Positions 27,322 through 37,352 are shown, counted from the stretch's first letter. The stretch is DNA of 37,352 nt from Methylobacterium sp. (GCF_028290105.1 NZ_JAQGKL010000258.1:1-37352); one strand, 5' to 3'. The notes: a model not told the origin generated them from the letters alone. Numbers and translations: made by a program.

Positions 27322-27359
27322 GGTTTCCGCCGCGTCGCCGAGGCGATCGGCCGGAAACC
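27322..27359 (+). terminator. Nested hairpin after ssuD
   Basis: GGTTTCCG (27322-27329) pairs with CGGAAACC (27352-27359), with an inner stem TCGCC-GA-GGCGA between. It begins 10 bp after the ssuD stop. No clear T-run directly after, so partial termination or mRNA stabilisation between ssuD and ssuA2 is inferred. Confidence 0.45.
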
Positions 27360-27422
27360 ATGCCCGGGGCCGGCGTCGTTTTCGCCCGCCTCGTGAGCGA
27401 CCAAGGGTCACCCAATCAACAG

Positions 27423-27445
27423 CTCCTCCCCACGAGGGGGAGGAG
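27423..27445. repeat. Perfect 9-bp hairpin repeat, related to 4162-4182
   Basis: CTCCTCCCC-ACGAG-GGGGAGGAG, in the gap between ssuD and ssuA2 and close to the ribosome binding site region of the latter. Same CCTCCCC/GGGGAGG core as the element after sodB, suggesting a dispersed family. Confidence 0.7.
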
Positions 27446-27471
27446 GGTCCCCAGCCCGCCGAGGATCAGCC

Positions 27472-28452
27472 ATGCCCGCCGCCACCCGTGTCCTCGCCCT
27501 GCGCCCCGACGGCCTGCGCCGTGCCTGGGTTCTCCTCACCGCCCTGGCCCTCCTGGTCGTCGGCGCGCTGCATGCCCGCGCCGACGAGAAGGTGATCCGG
27601 ATCGGCTACCAGAAATACGGGACGCTCGTTCTCCTGAAGGGCAAGGGCCTGCTGGAGCAGCGCCTGAAGCCGCTCGGCTACCGGGTGACCTGGGCCGAGT
27701 TCCCCTCGGGGCCGCCGCTGATGGAGGCGCTGAACGCCGGGGCGGTGGATCTCGGTTCGGCGGGTGAAGCCCCGCCGATCTTCGCCCAGGCCTCCAATCC
27801 CGACTTCCTCTACGTCGCGCACGAGCCGGCCGCCCCCAAGGGCGAGGCGATCCTGGTCGCCAAGGACAGCCCCATCAAGTCGGTGGCGGACCTGCGCGGC
27901 AAGAAGATCGCCCTGAACAAGGGTTCGAACGTCCACTACTTCCTGGTGCGCGCCCTCGAACAGGCGGGCGTGCCCTACGACGCCGTCACCCCGACCTTCC
28001 TGGCGCCGGCCGACGGGGCCGCCGCCTTCGCCCGCGGCGCCGTCGATGCCTGGGTGATCTGGGACCCCTACCTCGCCTCCGGCGAGCGCACGACCAACGG
28101 GCGCATCCTCGTCGACGGCACCGACCTCGTGCCCAACCGCCAGTTCTATCTCTCGACCCGCGCCTTCTCCGCCGCCAACGGCCCGGCGCTCGACGCGACG
28201 CTCGGCGCCATCGGCGAGATCGACGCCTGGGCCAAGGACAACACCGACGCGGTGGCGGCCGAACTCGCCCCCTCCGTGGGCATCCCGGCGCCCATCCTCA
28301 CGGTGGCCCTGCGCCGTCTCACCTACGGGGTCACGCCGCTCAACGCCGAGACCACCGCCGACCAGCAGCGGGTGGCCGACACCTTCCATCGCCTCGGCCT
28401 GCTGCCCAAGCCGCTCGACGTCGCCAAGGCGGTGCGCAAGCCCGGGAGCTAA
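27472..28452 (+). CDS. ssuA: Aliphatic sulfonate-binding protein SsuA, copy 2
   Basis: 326 residues with an N-terminal hydrophobic signal (RAWVLLTALALLVVGALHARA). Paralogue of copy 1: IRIGYQKYGTLVLLKGKG, VTWAEFPSGPPLMEALNAGA, IALNKGSNVHYFLVRALEQA, FARGAVDAWVIWDPYL, and the shared end TADQQRVADTFHRLGLL. The signal is Sec-type here, unlike the Tat-like one of copy 1. It probably widens the range of sulfonates offered to the same SsuBC. Its stop overlaps the stop of the convergent Mfd-like gene (28449-28452). Confidence 0.93.
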   Translation: MPAATRVLALRPDGLRRAWVLLTALALLVVGALHARADEKVIRIGYQKYGTLVLLKGKGLLEQRLKPLGYRVTWAEFPSGPPLMEALNAGAVDLGSAGEAPPIFAQASNPDFLYVAHEPAAPKGEAILVAKDSPIKSVADLRGKKIALNKGSNVHYFLVRALEQAGVPYDAVTPTFLAPADGAAAFARGAVDAWVIWDPYLASGERTTNGRILVDGTDLVPNRQFYLSTRAFSAANGPALDATLGAIGEIDAWAKDNTDAVAAELAPSVGIPAPILTVALRRLTYGVTPLNAETTADQQRVADTFHRLGLLPKPLDVAKAVRKPGS

Positions 28453-31400
28453 CCCCGCGCCGCCGCGCGGTCACCCTGCGCGGTCAGGCGTTCCAGGAAG
28501 GCGGCAGCGAGGCGCCCGCGCGTCGCCGGGTCCTCGCTGCCCTGGCGCAGCAGCACGCGATTGTCCCGGCGCTCGATATGGGCGTGCGCGGGAATGACGA
28601 GGGGCGGCGCGGTCGGCCGCAGGTCGGCGGCCAGCCCCTGCGGGCCGCCGCTGAGGCGGTGGATGCCCAGCGCCAGGCAGCCGACCCGGAGCCGGGCGAG
28701 CGCGATCAGCTCCTCGAACGCGGCGGGGGGCGGGCCGAAGCGGTCGATCACCTCGGCGCGCAGGGCCTCGACCTCCTCGGGGTTCGTGAGGCGCAAGGTG
28801 CGCGTGTAGAGGCTGAGCCGCACCTCGGGCTCGGGCACGTAGTCCGCCGGTACGGCGCCGGAGAGCCCGAGGCGGATCTCAGGGTTCCAGTCCTCGGCCA
28901 CCTCGCCCTTGGCGGCGCGCAGCGCCAGGTGCAGCAGGTGCTGGTAGAGCCCCAAGCCGATCAGCTTGACGTGGCCGGCCTGGTTCTCGCCGACGAGGTC
29001 GCCGGCCCCGCGCAGGTCGAGGTCGCGGGCGCTGATGGCGAAGCCCGCGCCGAGACGGTCCAGGGCTTCGAGCGTGCGCAGGCGTTTCTCGGTGGCGGGG
29101 GTCAGCGGCTTGTCGGGGCGGTGCAGGAGGTAGACGACCCCGCGCCGCTGGCCGCGTCCGACCCGGCCGCGCAACTGATGAAGCTGCGACAGGCCGAAGC
29201 GTTCGGCATCCCAGACCAGCATGGTGTTGGCGCGCGGCACGTCGAGGCCGCTCTCGATGATGCTGGTGGCGAGAAGCACGTCGCCCTCCCCATCCGCGAA
29301 ACGCACCATCACGTCGTCCATCTCGGCGGGCTTCAGACCGCCGTGGGCGATCATCGTCTTCAGGTCGGGCGCCAGCTTGGCGAGGCGCGCCGCCATCGGG
29401 GCGATGTCCTCGATCCGGGGGCAGACCACGAAGCTCTGGCCGCCGCGCCGGTGCTCGCGGTTGAGCGCGTCGCGGATGGCCTCGTCCTCGAAGGGCGCGA
29501 TCACCGTGCGGATGGGCTGGCGCACGGCGGGCGGGGTCGCGATGACGCTGAGGCTCTGCAGGCCGACGAGCGCGCTCTGCAGGGTGCGGGGGATCGGCGT
29601 CGCGGTGAGCGTCAGCACGTGGCCGTCGCCGGCCGCCGCGCGCAGGCCCTGCTTGATCCGGGCCCCGAAGCGCTGCTCCTCGTCGATGACCATCAGGCCG
29701 AGATCCGCGAAGGCGACGCCTGCGGCGGCGAGGCAATGGGTGCCGACGACGAGGCGGATCGACCCGTCGGCGAGACCCGCCTTCACCCGCTTGGCTTCCG
29801 CCGGCGAGACGAGGCGCGAGAGATGCGCCACTTCCATCCCGAAGCGCTCGAAGCGCCGGGTGAAGGTCTGCACGTGCTGGCGCGCCAGCACGGTCGTGGG
29901 GGCGACGATGGCGACCTGCTTGCCGGCGAACACGGCGGCGGCGGCGGCGCGCAGGGCCACCTCCGTCTTGCCGAAGCCGACATCGCCGCAGACGAGGCGG
30001 TCCATCGGTCGGCCCGAGGCGAGGTCGGCCATCACGCCGGTGACGGCGCTCGCCTGGTCGGCGGTGAGCGCGAAGCCGAAGCCGGCGGCGAAGCGCTCCA
30101 TCTGGCGGTCCGGCGGCACCAGCACCGGCGCCCGGATCGTCCGGCGTGCCTCGGCGTCCGCCAGCATCACGCGCGCGGCCCGGGCCATGCAGGCCTCCGC
30201 CTCGAGGCGGCGCCGTCCCCAGGATCCCTTCTCCGACTTGCCGCCTTCGAGCTTGTCGAGCGTCACGGCCTCGGCTTCCGAGCCGTAGCGCCAGATTCGG
30301 TCGGCCTGCGAGACCGGCACCATCAGGATGCTGTCGCCGGCAAAGCGCAGGCGCAGGGCGTCCTCGCTGGCGCCCGCGCCGGTCCCGACCGGCTCCAGGC
30401 CCTCGAAGACGCAGAGCCCGTTGTCGCGGTCGACGGCGACGTCACCGATCCGGAGTTCGACCTCGCCGAGGGGCAGGATGGCGCTCGGGCCCCCGGCCAC
30501 GACGGTGGCGCGGGCGCCGAACAGGTCGGCGGCCGCGATCACGGCGACACCCTGGTCCGGCACCCGGAAGCCCGCCTCGATGGGGGCTACCAGGCTGAGG
30601 AACGCGCCGGCTTTGGCGGCCGCCGCTTCGGTCCAGGTCCGGATCGCCCGCGCCTTGCGGCCCAACGCCCGCTCGGCGACCCGCACCAGGCGCGCCAGCG
30701 GCTCGGCCGGGCCCGTCAGCAGGATGCGGTCGCCGGCCTTGAGGCGCTCGCGCAGGGTCTCGGCGAGCGCCGTGTTCGGCCGCGCCTTGCGGGCGAAGAC
30801 CGGCATGGTGAGGTCGCCCGCCTCCGGCGCACAGGCGCTGGCGACGCGCCGCTCGGCCTGGAGCGCCGCCCAGTCCTCGGGCGTCAGGTAGAGGCCGGCC
30901 TCCTCGGGGACGCCGCGCCGGGTGCGGGCGCGCGCCTCGCGGCCTTCCGCGATCTGCTCGAAGAAGGCGCGCGCCCGCTCCTCCGCCCCGTCCTCGACGA
31001 CGACACGGGCCCCCGGCACCTGGTCGAGGAAGGTGGTCATCGCCGGATAGAAGCGCGCGAGCCCGTGCTCCTGGCCGGTGAAGGGTTCGAGGCGGGTTTC
31101 GGAATCCTCCGGCAGAATGATCTCGGTGGCGGGGTCGATCACGAGCACCTCCGCGTCCGCCAGCGAGCGCTGCGAGACCGGATCGTAGGACCGGATCGCG
31201 GTGACCCGGGCCCCGTCGTGCTCGATGCGGCAGGGACGGTCGGCGGCGGCCGGGAAGACGTCCACGGTCCGGCCCCAGGCGGCGACCTCGCCGGGCTCGT
31301 CGACCCGGTCGTCGAGGATGTAGCCGAGGCGTTGCAGGGCCCGGGTGAAGCCCGCCGCATCGAGGGCGTCGCCGACCCGAACCTCCCGGTGGGCCGGCCC

Positions 31401-31958
31401 CCAGGTCTCCGCCGGCGGCACGCGCTGGATCAGCGCCGGGGCGGTGGTGAGCACGATGTCGGGCAGGGCCGCCGTGTCGGTGAGCCAGCGCAGCACGCCG
31501 GTGCGGGCACCCATCACCCCGCGCGAGGGCGAGGCGCGGTCATAGGGCAGGCAATCCCATTCGGGGTAGATCGCGATCGTCCGGTCCGGCGCCAGCGCCC
31601 GCACGATCCCGGCGATCGCGTCGAGCCGATGCCCCTCGCGGGCCATGTGGACCAGGGGCTTTCCCAACTCGGTCAGGCCGAGGAGCGCGACGGCGAGCGC
31701 GCCCGTGGGGACGAGGGGGGCGACGATCTCGGCGCTGGCCGGCGCGAGGACCGCTTCGGTCTCGGGTTGCGTCTCGGCGGCGCGGCCTAGCGGCTTGCGG
31801 GCGGTCCTGGTGGCTGGTGCCTTGGTAAGTTGGGCCTCGGTGAGCTGGGCTTTGGTCTTAGGGGCTTTGGTCTTAGGGGCTTGGGTGTTCGGGGGTTTGA
31901 CCCTCGGGGCGCTTGCGGGAGAAATCGTGTCGGGGGACGCGGTCCTGCGTTTTGCCAT
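28449..31958 (-). CDS. Mfd-like transcription-repair coupling helicase, divergent (possible paralogue of Mfd)
   Basis: 1169 residues, close to Mfd length. After about 80 disordered residues with pentapeptide repeats comes a UvrB-homology part (IYPEWDCLPYDRASPS, VLTTAPALIQRVPP). A CarD-like polymerase-interacting domain follows at about 500-560, then a helicase core with Walker A GDVGFGKTE (about 658), DEEQRFG (about 757), TLTATPIPRTLQ, and the RecG/Mfd-like end QLHQLRGRVGRGQRRG and DLDLRGAGDLVGENQAGH. The CarD-like part reads GDVAVDRDNGLCVFEGLEP, lacking the V-H-x-x-H-G-I-G pattern of standard Mfd, and RGGI-D-FP appears as WGRTVDVFP. It may therefore be a second, specialised Mfd. No clear ribosome binding site before the ATG at 31958. 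Confidence 0.85.
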   Translation of the reverse strand: MAKRRTASPDTISPASAPRVKPPNTQAPKTKAPKTKAQLTEAQLTKAPATRTARKPLGRAAETQPETEAVLAPASAEIVAPLVPTGALAVALLGLTELGKPLVHMAREGHRLDAIAGIVRALAPDRTIAIYPEWDCLPYDRASPSRGVMGARTGVLRWLTDTAALPDIVLTTAPALIQRVPPAETWGPAHREVRVGDALDAAGFTRALQRLGYILDDRVDEPGEVAAWGRTVDVFPAAADRPCRIEHDGARVTAIRSYDPVSQRSLADAEVLVIDPATEIILPEDSETRLEPFTGQEHGLARFYPAMTTFLDQVPGARVVVEDGAEERARAFFEQIAEGREARARTRRGVPEEAGLYLTPEDWAALQAERRVASACAPEAGDLTMPVFARKARPNTALAETLRERLKAGDRILLTGPAEPLARLVRVAERALGRKARAIRTWTEAAAAKAGAFLSLVAPIEAGFRVPDQGVAVIAAADLFGARATVVAGGPSAILPLGEVELRIGDVAVDRDNGLCVFEGLEPVGTGAGASEDALRLRFAGDSILMVPVSQADRIWRYGSEAEAVTLDKLEGGKSEKGSWGRRRLEAEACMARAARVMLADAEARRTIRAPVLVPPDRQMERFAAGFGFALTADQASAVTGVMADLASGRPMDRLVCGDVGFGKTEVALRAAAAAVFAGKQVAIVAPTTVLARQHVQTFTRRFERFGMEVAHLSRLVSPAEAKRVKAGLADGSIRLVVGTHCLAAAGVAFADLGLMVIDEEQRFGARIKQGLRAAAGDGHVLTLTATPIPRTLQSALVGLQSLSVIATPPAVRQPIRTVIAPFEDEAIRDALNREHRRGGQSFVVCPRIEDIAPMAARLAKLAPDLKTMIAHGGLKPAEMDDVMVRFADGEGDVLLATSIIESGLDVPRANTMLVWDAERFGLSQLHQLRGRVGRGQRRGVVYLLHRPDKPLTPATEKRLRTLEALDRLGAGFAISARDLDLRGAGDLVGENQAGHVKLIGLGLYQHLLHLALRAAKGEVAEDWNPEIRLGLSGAVPADYVPEPEVRLSLYTRTLRLTNPEEVEALRAEVIDRFGPPPAAFEELIALARLRVGCLALGIHRLSGGPQGLAADLRPTAPPLVIPAHAHIERRDNRVLLRQGSEDPATRGRLAAAFLERLTAQGDRAAARG
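31808..31882. repeat. Tandem array, five 15-bp units in the Mfd-like gene
   Basis: On the coding (minus) strand: AAGCCCCTAAGACCA twice, then AAGCCCAGCTCACCG, AGGCCCAACTTACCA and AGGCACCAGCCACCA. In frame; gives APKTK-APKTK-AQLTE-AQLTK-APATR in the disordered N-terminal tail. Confidence 0.92.
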
Positions 31959-32073
31959 CGGTGAGGTGCGCTGCCCGGCTCGAGGATTGGACCTTTGAAA
32001 CGCGCCGGAGCGGGGTCGGGCTCCGCGTTTTTCCGGGCCGTCCCCAGTTTGTCGCGGCCCTGTGGATGGGCGG

Positions 32074-32613
32074 TCAGATCGTTCGCACCTGCGACTCGGG
32101 CGTTGAGATCGACGCATCTGCGGCCATCGCCCCGTTGGCCGATTGCCGCGCAATGGCTTTTACCACCAGACGGCGATGCCAGAGGGCAGAGGCGATCAGC
32201 AGGGTGCCACCCAAAGCAGTAAAGCTGAGGCCTAGCCGCGCTTCAAAACGCGGCCAAAATTCCAGGTCCGTCAGATAGGGGTCTTCGCAGGTGTTCGGCC
32301 GCGGCGTAACCGCAATGTGGTCTGTCAGTATCGGAGCGGCAGGAATATCGACCAATTTTACGACATCGCAGCTATGGATGCCGCCCTCCGTCGCTATATC
32401 GAAGCGCAGCCTGTATTTCGCTGAAGAGCTGCGCCCACCGGTGCTCCCGACATACTCGGACGAGGCCATATAGCTCCGATTATTTTTTATATAAATCTGT
32501 GTCTTTGAGCCAGAAATCAATTTGTATGAAAACACCTGCGCAATTGAGAATAGTATGATTGCTAAAAATGATAAATCACTTGGCGTCCATACTCTGCGCG
32601 ACGCAATGGCCAT
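32074..32613 (-). CDS. Two-TM protein, DUF3592-like layout, in AT-rich DNA
   Basis: 179 residues: TM1 (about 13-32, LSFLAIILFSIAQVFSYKL), an extracytoplasmic part of about 90 residues (KYRLRFDIATEGGIHSCDVV, then VTPRPNTCEDPYLTDL, with two Cys), TM2 (about 128-147, LSFTALGGTLLIASALW), and a short cytoplasmic tail. The order TM, beta domain with a V-x-P-x-N-x-C pattern, TM resembles DUF3592 proteins, but I would not insist. The 5' half is only about 30-35% GC against about 70% around it, with many A/T-ending codons, which suggests recent transfer. No clear ribosome binding site. Confidence 0.6.
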   Translation of the reverse strand: MAIASRRVWTPSDLSFLAIILFSIAQVFSYKLISGSKTQIYIKNNRSYMASSEYVGSTGGRSSSAKYRLRFDIATEGGIHSCDVVKLVDIPAAPILTDHIAVTPRPNTCEDPYLTDLEFWPRFEARLGLSFTALGGTLLIASALWHRRLVVKAIARQSANGAMAADASISTPESQVRTI

Positions 32614-32838
32614 GATTTCAACTACATCATTTGATGAACGAGCGATTTGCTTCGACGCCGTGTGGCAATTTGCTTCGTCCTCGCTGTGCTCAGCCTTTCG
32701 TCTGCCTCGATGATGCTAACTTTTTGCACCTTGGGCACCAGCTTTATGGAATCGAACCTTCGGGCAAACTCCCTAGCCTGAGGCTAGGACTTCAGAATGT
32801 ATCTCCGAAAGATTGATTCAAATATGTCATTGTCCTGA
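32614..32838. other. AT-rich intergenic stretch
   Basis: 225 bp between the DUF2252 stop and the two-TM gene. It holds a perfect hairpin (32772-32788) and a GGTTCGATTCC-like tRNA T-loop word (minus strand, about 32745-32755). No coding sequence seen. Confidence 0.5.
32772..32788. repeat. Perfect 7-bp hairpin
   Basis: CCTAGCC-TGA-GGCTAGG, 51 bp beyond the DUF2252 stop codon. On the minus strand it resembles a 17-nt anticodon arm with UCA at the anticodon position, but no acceptor stem can be built around it. It could act in ending the DUF2252 transcript; no T-run follows. Confidence 0.45.
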
Positions 32839-34329
32839 TTACATCTCCGGGTCGGGCGCGGCCTCAAGGCGTCCGTCCGCGATGGCGGCCCGGAAGGTGG
32901 CATGGTCGGCCTCGTTCTGGTCGCCGTAGGCGAAGGCCCAGTCCGCCAGCGCGTCGCGCAGGGCCGCCTGCCGGTCGCGCCCGCAATAGCCCGCGATGGC
33001 CGCGGCATCCCCGGTGCGGGCATGCGCCCGGGCGAGCAGGGCGCCGTAGGCCCAGGAGAAGTAGATCAGCGGCTGGCCGGTGAGGCCCGCCACCGGAATG
33101 TCGCCCTTCATGTTCTTCATCTGGCGCACGTAGAACGGCCGGTCCGCGATGGTGGTCCAGCCGAGCAGGGGGTCGCCCACGGCCTGGAGCAGGCGCTGGC
33201 CGTAGATCACCCGCTCGCCCTCGTGGTCGCCGTAGGCGTCGGGCATGCCGGAGAGGTAGGGCGCGTGGGCCGGCGTCACCGCCTCCTTGACCTGGAGGAA
33301 GAGCACGTCCTGGTCCGAGTTGCCGCAGAGGAGCGCGACATAGGCGCGGGTGCCGACGCTGCCGACCCCCACCACCCGGTGGGCGACATCGACCACGTGG
33401 TACCGGCTGAGCATGAACCGGCGCTCGCGCGGCAGGGTCTCGGCATAGAGCTCCAGCCCGCCGATCACCGCCTCCCGGGTCTCCGCGTCGACGCTGGTGA
33501 GGATCGGGGCCTCCTGCCGGAAGCGCCAGCCGCCGTCGGTGCGGCGCTCGCCGACGCTCGCCAGCAGGCTCTTGTTGTTCTTCTTGCGCGCCTTCTCCAC
33601 GGCCTTGGCGATGACCGCCTTCGAATCGTCGTCGATGGTGAGGCCGGTGAAGTCGAGCCGGTCGGCCCGCGCCGCCCGGTGCCAGACGTCGAGGGGGCCC
33701 TGGGGCGCCAGTTCGGTCATGGTGTGCTGGTAGCCCGCCACCGCCGCCACCGTGGCCTCGCGGCGCTGGTCGGGCGGAACGTCGTCCGTCCGCGCCGCGA
33801 CCTCGATGCTGGCCACCAGCCGCTTGAGGTCCCATTCCCACGGGCCGATCGTGACCTCGTCGAAGTCGTTGAGGTCGAGGACGATGTCGCGCTGGGGCGT
33901 GCCGAACAGGCCGAAATTGGCCAGATGCGCGTCCCCGTTCATCACCACCGTGATGCCGCTGCGCGGGGTGTGGGCGAGGTCCCAGGCCATGACGTGGGCG
34001 GCCCCGCGCAGGAACGCGAAGGGCGAACTCGCCATGCGGGCGACCCGGAGCGGGATGAGGTGCGCCTGGCGCCCGACATGGGCCGCCTCGATCAGGGAGA
34101 CCGGGTCCGGCCGGTCGGCGGGCGCGACCCAGGCGGCATGGGACGCATGCGGGACCGTCTCCCGCAGCGCCTTGCCGGCCTGGCGGCGCTTGTCCCACGG
34201 CTCGCCCGCCTCGCGCAGGTTGATGCGCGGAATGTCGGCGAGCGGCGCGAGCAGGATGTCCTCGGCGGCCGCTTCCGGCGCGGCCGGCTCTCCGCCGGTG
34301 AGCGCGCCGAGATCCTGCAGAGATTCCAT
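32839..34329 (-). CDS. DUF2252 family protein (kinase-like fold)
   Basis: 496 residues from the ATG at 34329, which has GAGG 6 nt upstream. DUF2252 proteins have a protein-kinase/aminoglycoside-phosphotransferase-like fold. The phosphotransferase-type motifs are visible: NGDAHLANFG (Brenner-like HxD/N-D-x-H-x-x-N loop) and VLDLNDFDEV (metal-binding Asp region), followed by GPWEWDLKRLVAS. Other family marks: FAFLRGAAHVMAWDL near the front, VVGVGSVGTRAYVALL and FYVRQMKNMKG later. The substrate is unknown and activity is unproved. Cytoplasmic, no signal peptide. Upstream lies the tRNA-Cys-like gene on the same strand. Confidence 0.9.
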   Translation of the reverse strand: MESLQDLGALTGGEPAAPEAAAEDILLAPLADIPRINLREAGEPWDKRRQAGKALRETVPHASHAAWVAPADRPDPVSLIEAAHVGRQAHLIPLRVARMASSPFAFLRGAAHVMAWDLAHTPRSGITVVMNGDAHLANFGLFGTPQRDIVLDLNDFDEVTIGPWEWDLKRLVASIEVAARTDDVPPDQRREATVAAVAGYQHTMTELAPQGPLDVWHRAARADRLDFTGLTIDDDSKAVIAKAVEKARKKNNKSLLASVGERRTDGGWRFRQEAPILTSVDAETREAVIGGLELYAETLPRERRFMLSRYHVVDVAHRVVGVGSVGTRAYVALLCGNSDQDVLFLQVKEAVTPAHAPYLSGMPDAYGDHEGERVIYGQRLLQAVGDPLLGWTTIADRPFYVRQMKNMKGDIPVAGLTGQPLIYFSWAYGALLARAHARTGDAAAIAGYCGRDRQAALRDALADWAFAYGDQNEADHATFRAAIADGRLEAAPDPEM

Positions 34330-34540
34330 GACCGTCCTCACGCGCGAACTCGCCAGGGACAAATCTTGACCATTCGGGTTCGTTCCCGGGTCAGTACGTC
34401 TCAGCGGCACACTTCATCCCGCCGGCTGAACGGCGTTCGAAGCCCAGCCGCCCGCGTCGCCAAGCAAAAGCGTATCGGTGTGCATGAGGGCACGGAGATC
34501 CCGGGTTCCATGACGGCCCCGGATCGATCCGCGATGCTTT

Positions 34541-34560
34541 GGTCCGAAAAGGAACGGACC
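34541..34560 (-). terminator. Inverted repeat downstream of the tRNA-like gene
   Basis: GGTCCG-8 nt-CGGACC, a perfect 6-bp stem starting 12 nt after the CCA end of the tRNA-like gene (minus strand). The loop, not the flank, holds the T-rich part, so it may mark a 3' processing or termination site. Confidence 0.4.
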
Positions 34561-34571
34561 GTCTAGCAGGT

Positions 34572-34648
34572 TGGAGGCCGGGGTCCGGATTTGAACCGGA
34601 CGTAGGGATCCTTGCGGGGATCCTGGCTCAACACTCACCCACCTGGCC
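34572..34648 (-). tRNA. tRNA-Cys-like gene (GCA), atypical or degenerate
   Basis: 77 nt ending in encoded CCA. The acceptor GGCCAGG pairs with CCCGGCC except for one A-C mismatch. The discriminator is T, typical of tRNA-Cys. The T arm TCCGG-TTCAAAT-CCGGA is perfect and can be extended by one G-C pair. The D arm GGTG/AGCC is acceptable, but the D loop lacks the usual GG. The central arm is GGATCC-CCGCAA-GGATCC: a 6-bp stem with a 6-nt loop, or a 5-bp stem with an 8-nt loop, containing GCA but with C instead of the invariant T33. It could be a pseudogene, or a special tRNA outside the standard shape. Confidence 0.55.
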
Positions 34649-34783
34649 GAGGCTTTTGAAGCATGGATGCGACAGGGCGGCAAGGGAAAAGATTTCGGTC
34701 TAGAGTGCGTCGATCACGAGCCACGGCGCGGTTTTACAGGAAGAACTGCCTTAACGAATGAGGAAGATCGCTCGGTCATCCTG

Positions 34784-34821
34784 GGCGATGCTTGTCGTCA
34801 TCGGCGATGCTTGCCGTCATC
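34784..34821. repeat. Two 19-bp tandem units upstream of pgm
   Basis: GGCGATGCTTGTCGTCATC and GGCGATGCTTGCCGTCATC, one mismatch, in the 283-bp region between the tRNA-like gene and pgm. Confidence 0.8.
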
Positions 34822-34928
34822 CGGAAACGAGCGTGCGGCGTGTTCCCGCGTTCGAACGGCGCTTCCACCAGCGATTGACCCGCGTGGGCAAACGGCGTTG
34901 TTGGGCCCGAAGACCCAGGAGTGCTTGA

Positions 34929-37352
<2,424 letters not shown>

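Noticed and set aside
28578..31790. Very long open reading frame opposite the Mfd-like gene (1070 codons, plus strand)
   Set aside because: Its translation is Arg/Gly/Ala-rich with no motif or family pattern. It mirrors the third-position GC bias of the real gene. The same holds for the long minus-strand frames at 1199-3430 and 19983-22949.
32735..32795. tRNA-Sec or opal-suppressor tRNA gene (UCA)
   Set aside because: No acceptor stem, no D arm, wrong distance between anticodon-like arm and T loop. Reported only as tRNA-like pieces.

Overview
The window is a stretch of chromosome from a high-GC alphaproteobacterium of the Rhizobiales, most likely a Methylobacterium or Methylorubrum. That is an inference from base composition, the typical small exported proteins (IalB family, DUF2293, DUF2252) and the tlpA/argH divergent pair. 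Genes are densely packed on both strands. I see no insertion sequence, prophage or CRISPR array. The first and last genes (a YgiQ-type radical SAM protein and a CaiB/BaiF CoA-transferase) run off the window.

Layout. 1-4.2 kb: end of ygiQ, an orphan TAXI-type solute-binding protein, a membrane protein with a proline-rich tail, and an iron-type superoxide dismutase. 4.4-8.9 kb: murJ (lipid II flippase), a haloacid dehalogenase, a methyl-accepting chemotaxis protein and a small exported protein. 9.1-15.2 kb: divergent tlpA and argH, small unknown proteins, an IalB-family protein, an orphan glycine-betaine-type ABC ATPase and an HAD phosphatase. 15.6-20.8 kb: a mostly minus-strand run with the coupled pair tenA/aldose-1-epimerase, mepA (apparently with a non-AUG start), a molbindin with an exported partner, a DUF2293 protein and msrA. 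21.2-22.3 kb: an HD-GYP phosphodiesterase.

22.7-28.5 kb is the clearest functional unit: a sulfonate-sulfur acquisition cluster ssuE-ssuA1-ssuC-ssuB-ssuD-ssuA2. A binding protein, permease and ATPase import alkanesulfonates. SsuE supplies FMNH2 and SsuD releases sulfite. A second binding protein closes the cluster. 28.4-32 kb is a large Mfd-like helicase on the opposite strand. 32.0-32.8 kb is a markedly AT-rich patch with a two-TM protein that looks acquired. 32.8-37.3 kb holds a DUF2252 protein, a 77-nt tRNA-Cys-like gene of odd structure, phosphoglucomutase and the CaiB-like gene.

The most unusual signal is not a gene. Short tandem arrays with a unit of exactly 15 bp (2-5 copies) occur at six or more unlinked places. 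Inside genes they encode pentapeptide repeats. Elsewhere they lie between genes, and in one case across a stop codon, so that each copy carries an in-frame Lys-stop. Many units begin with AAG. Related arrays with other periods (12, 18, 19 and about 22 bp) also occur. The tRNA-Cys-like gene, the divergent Mfd paralogue and the AT-rich patch are the next most interesting items.
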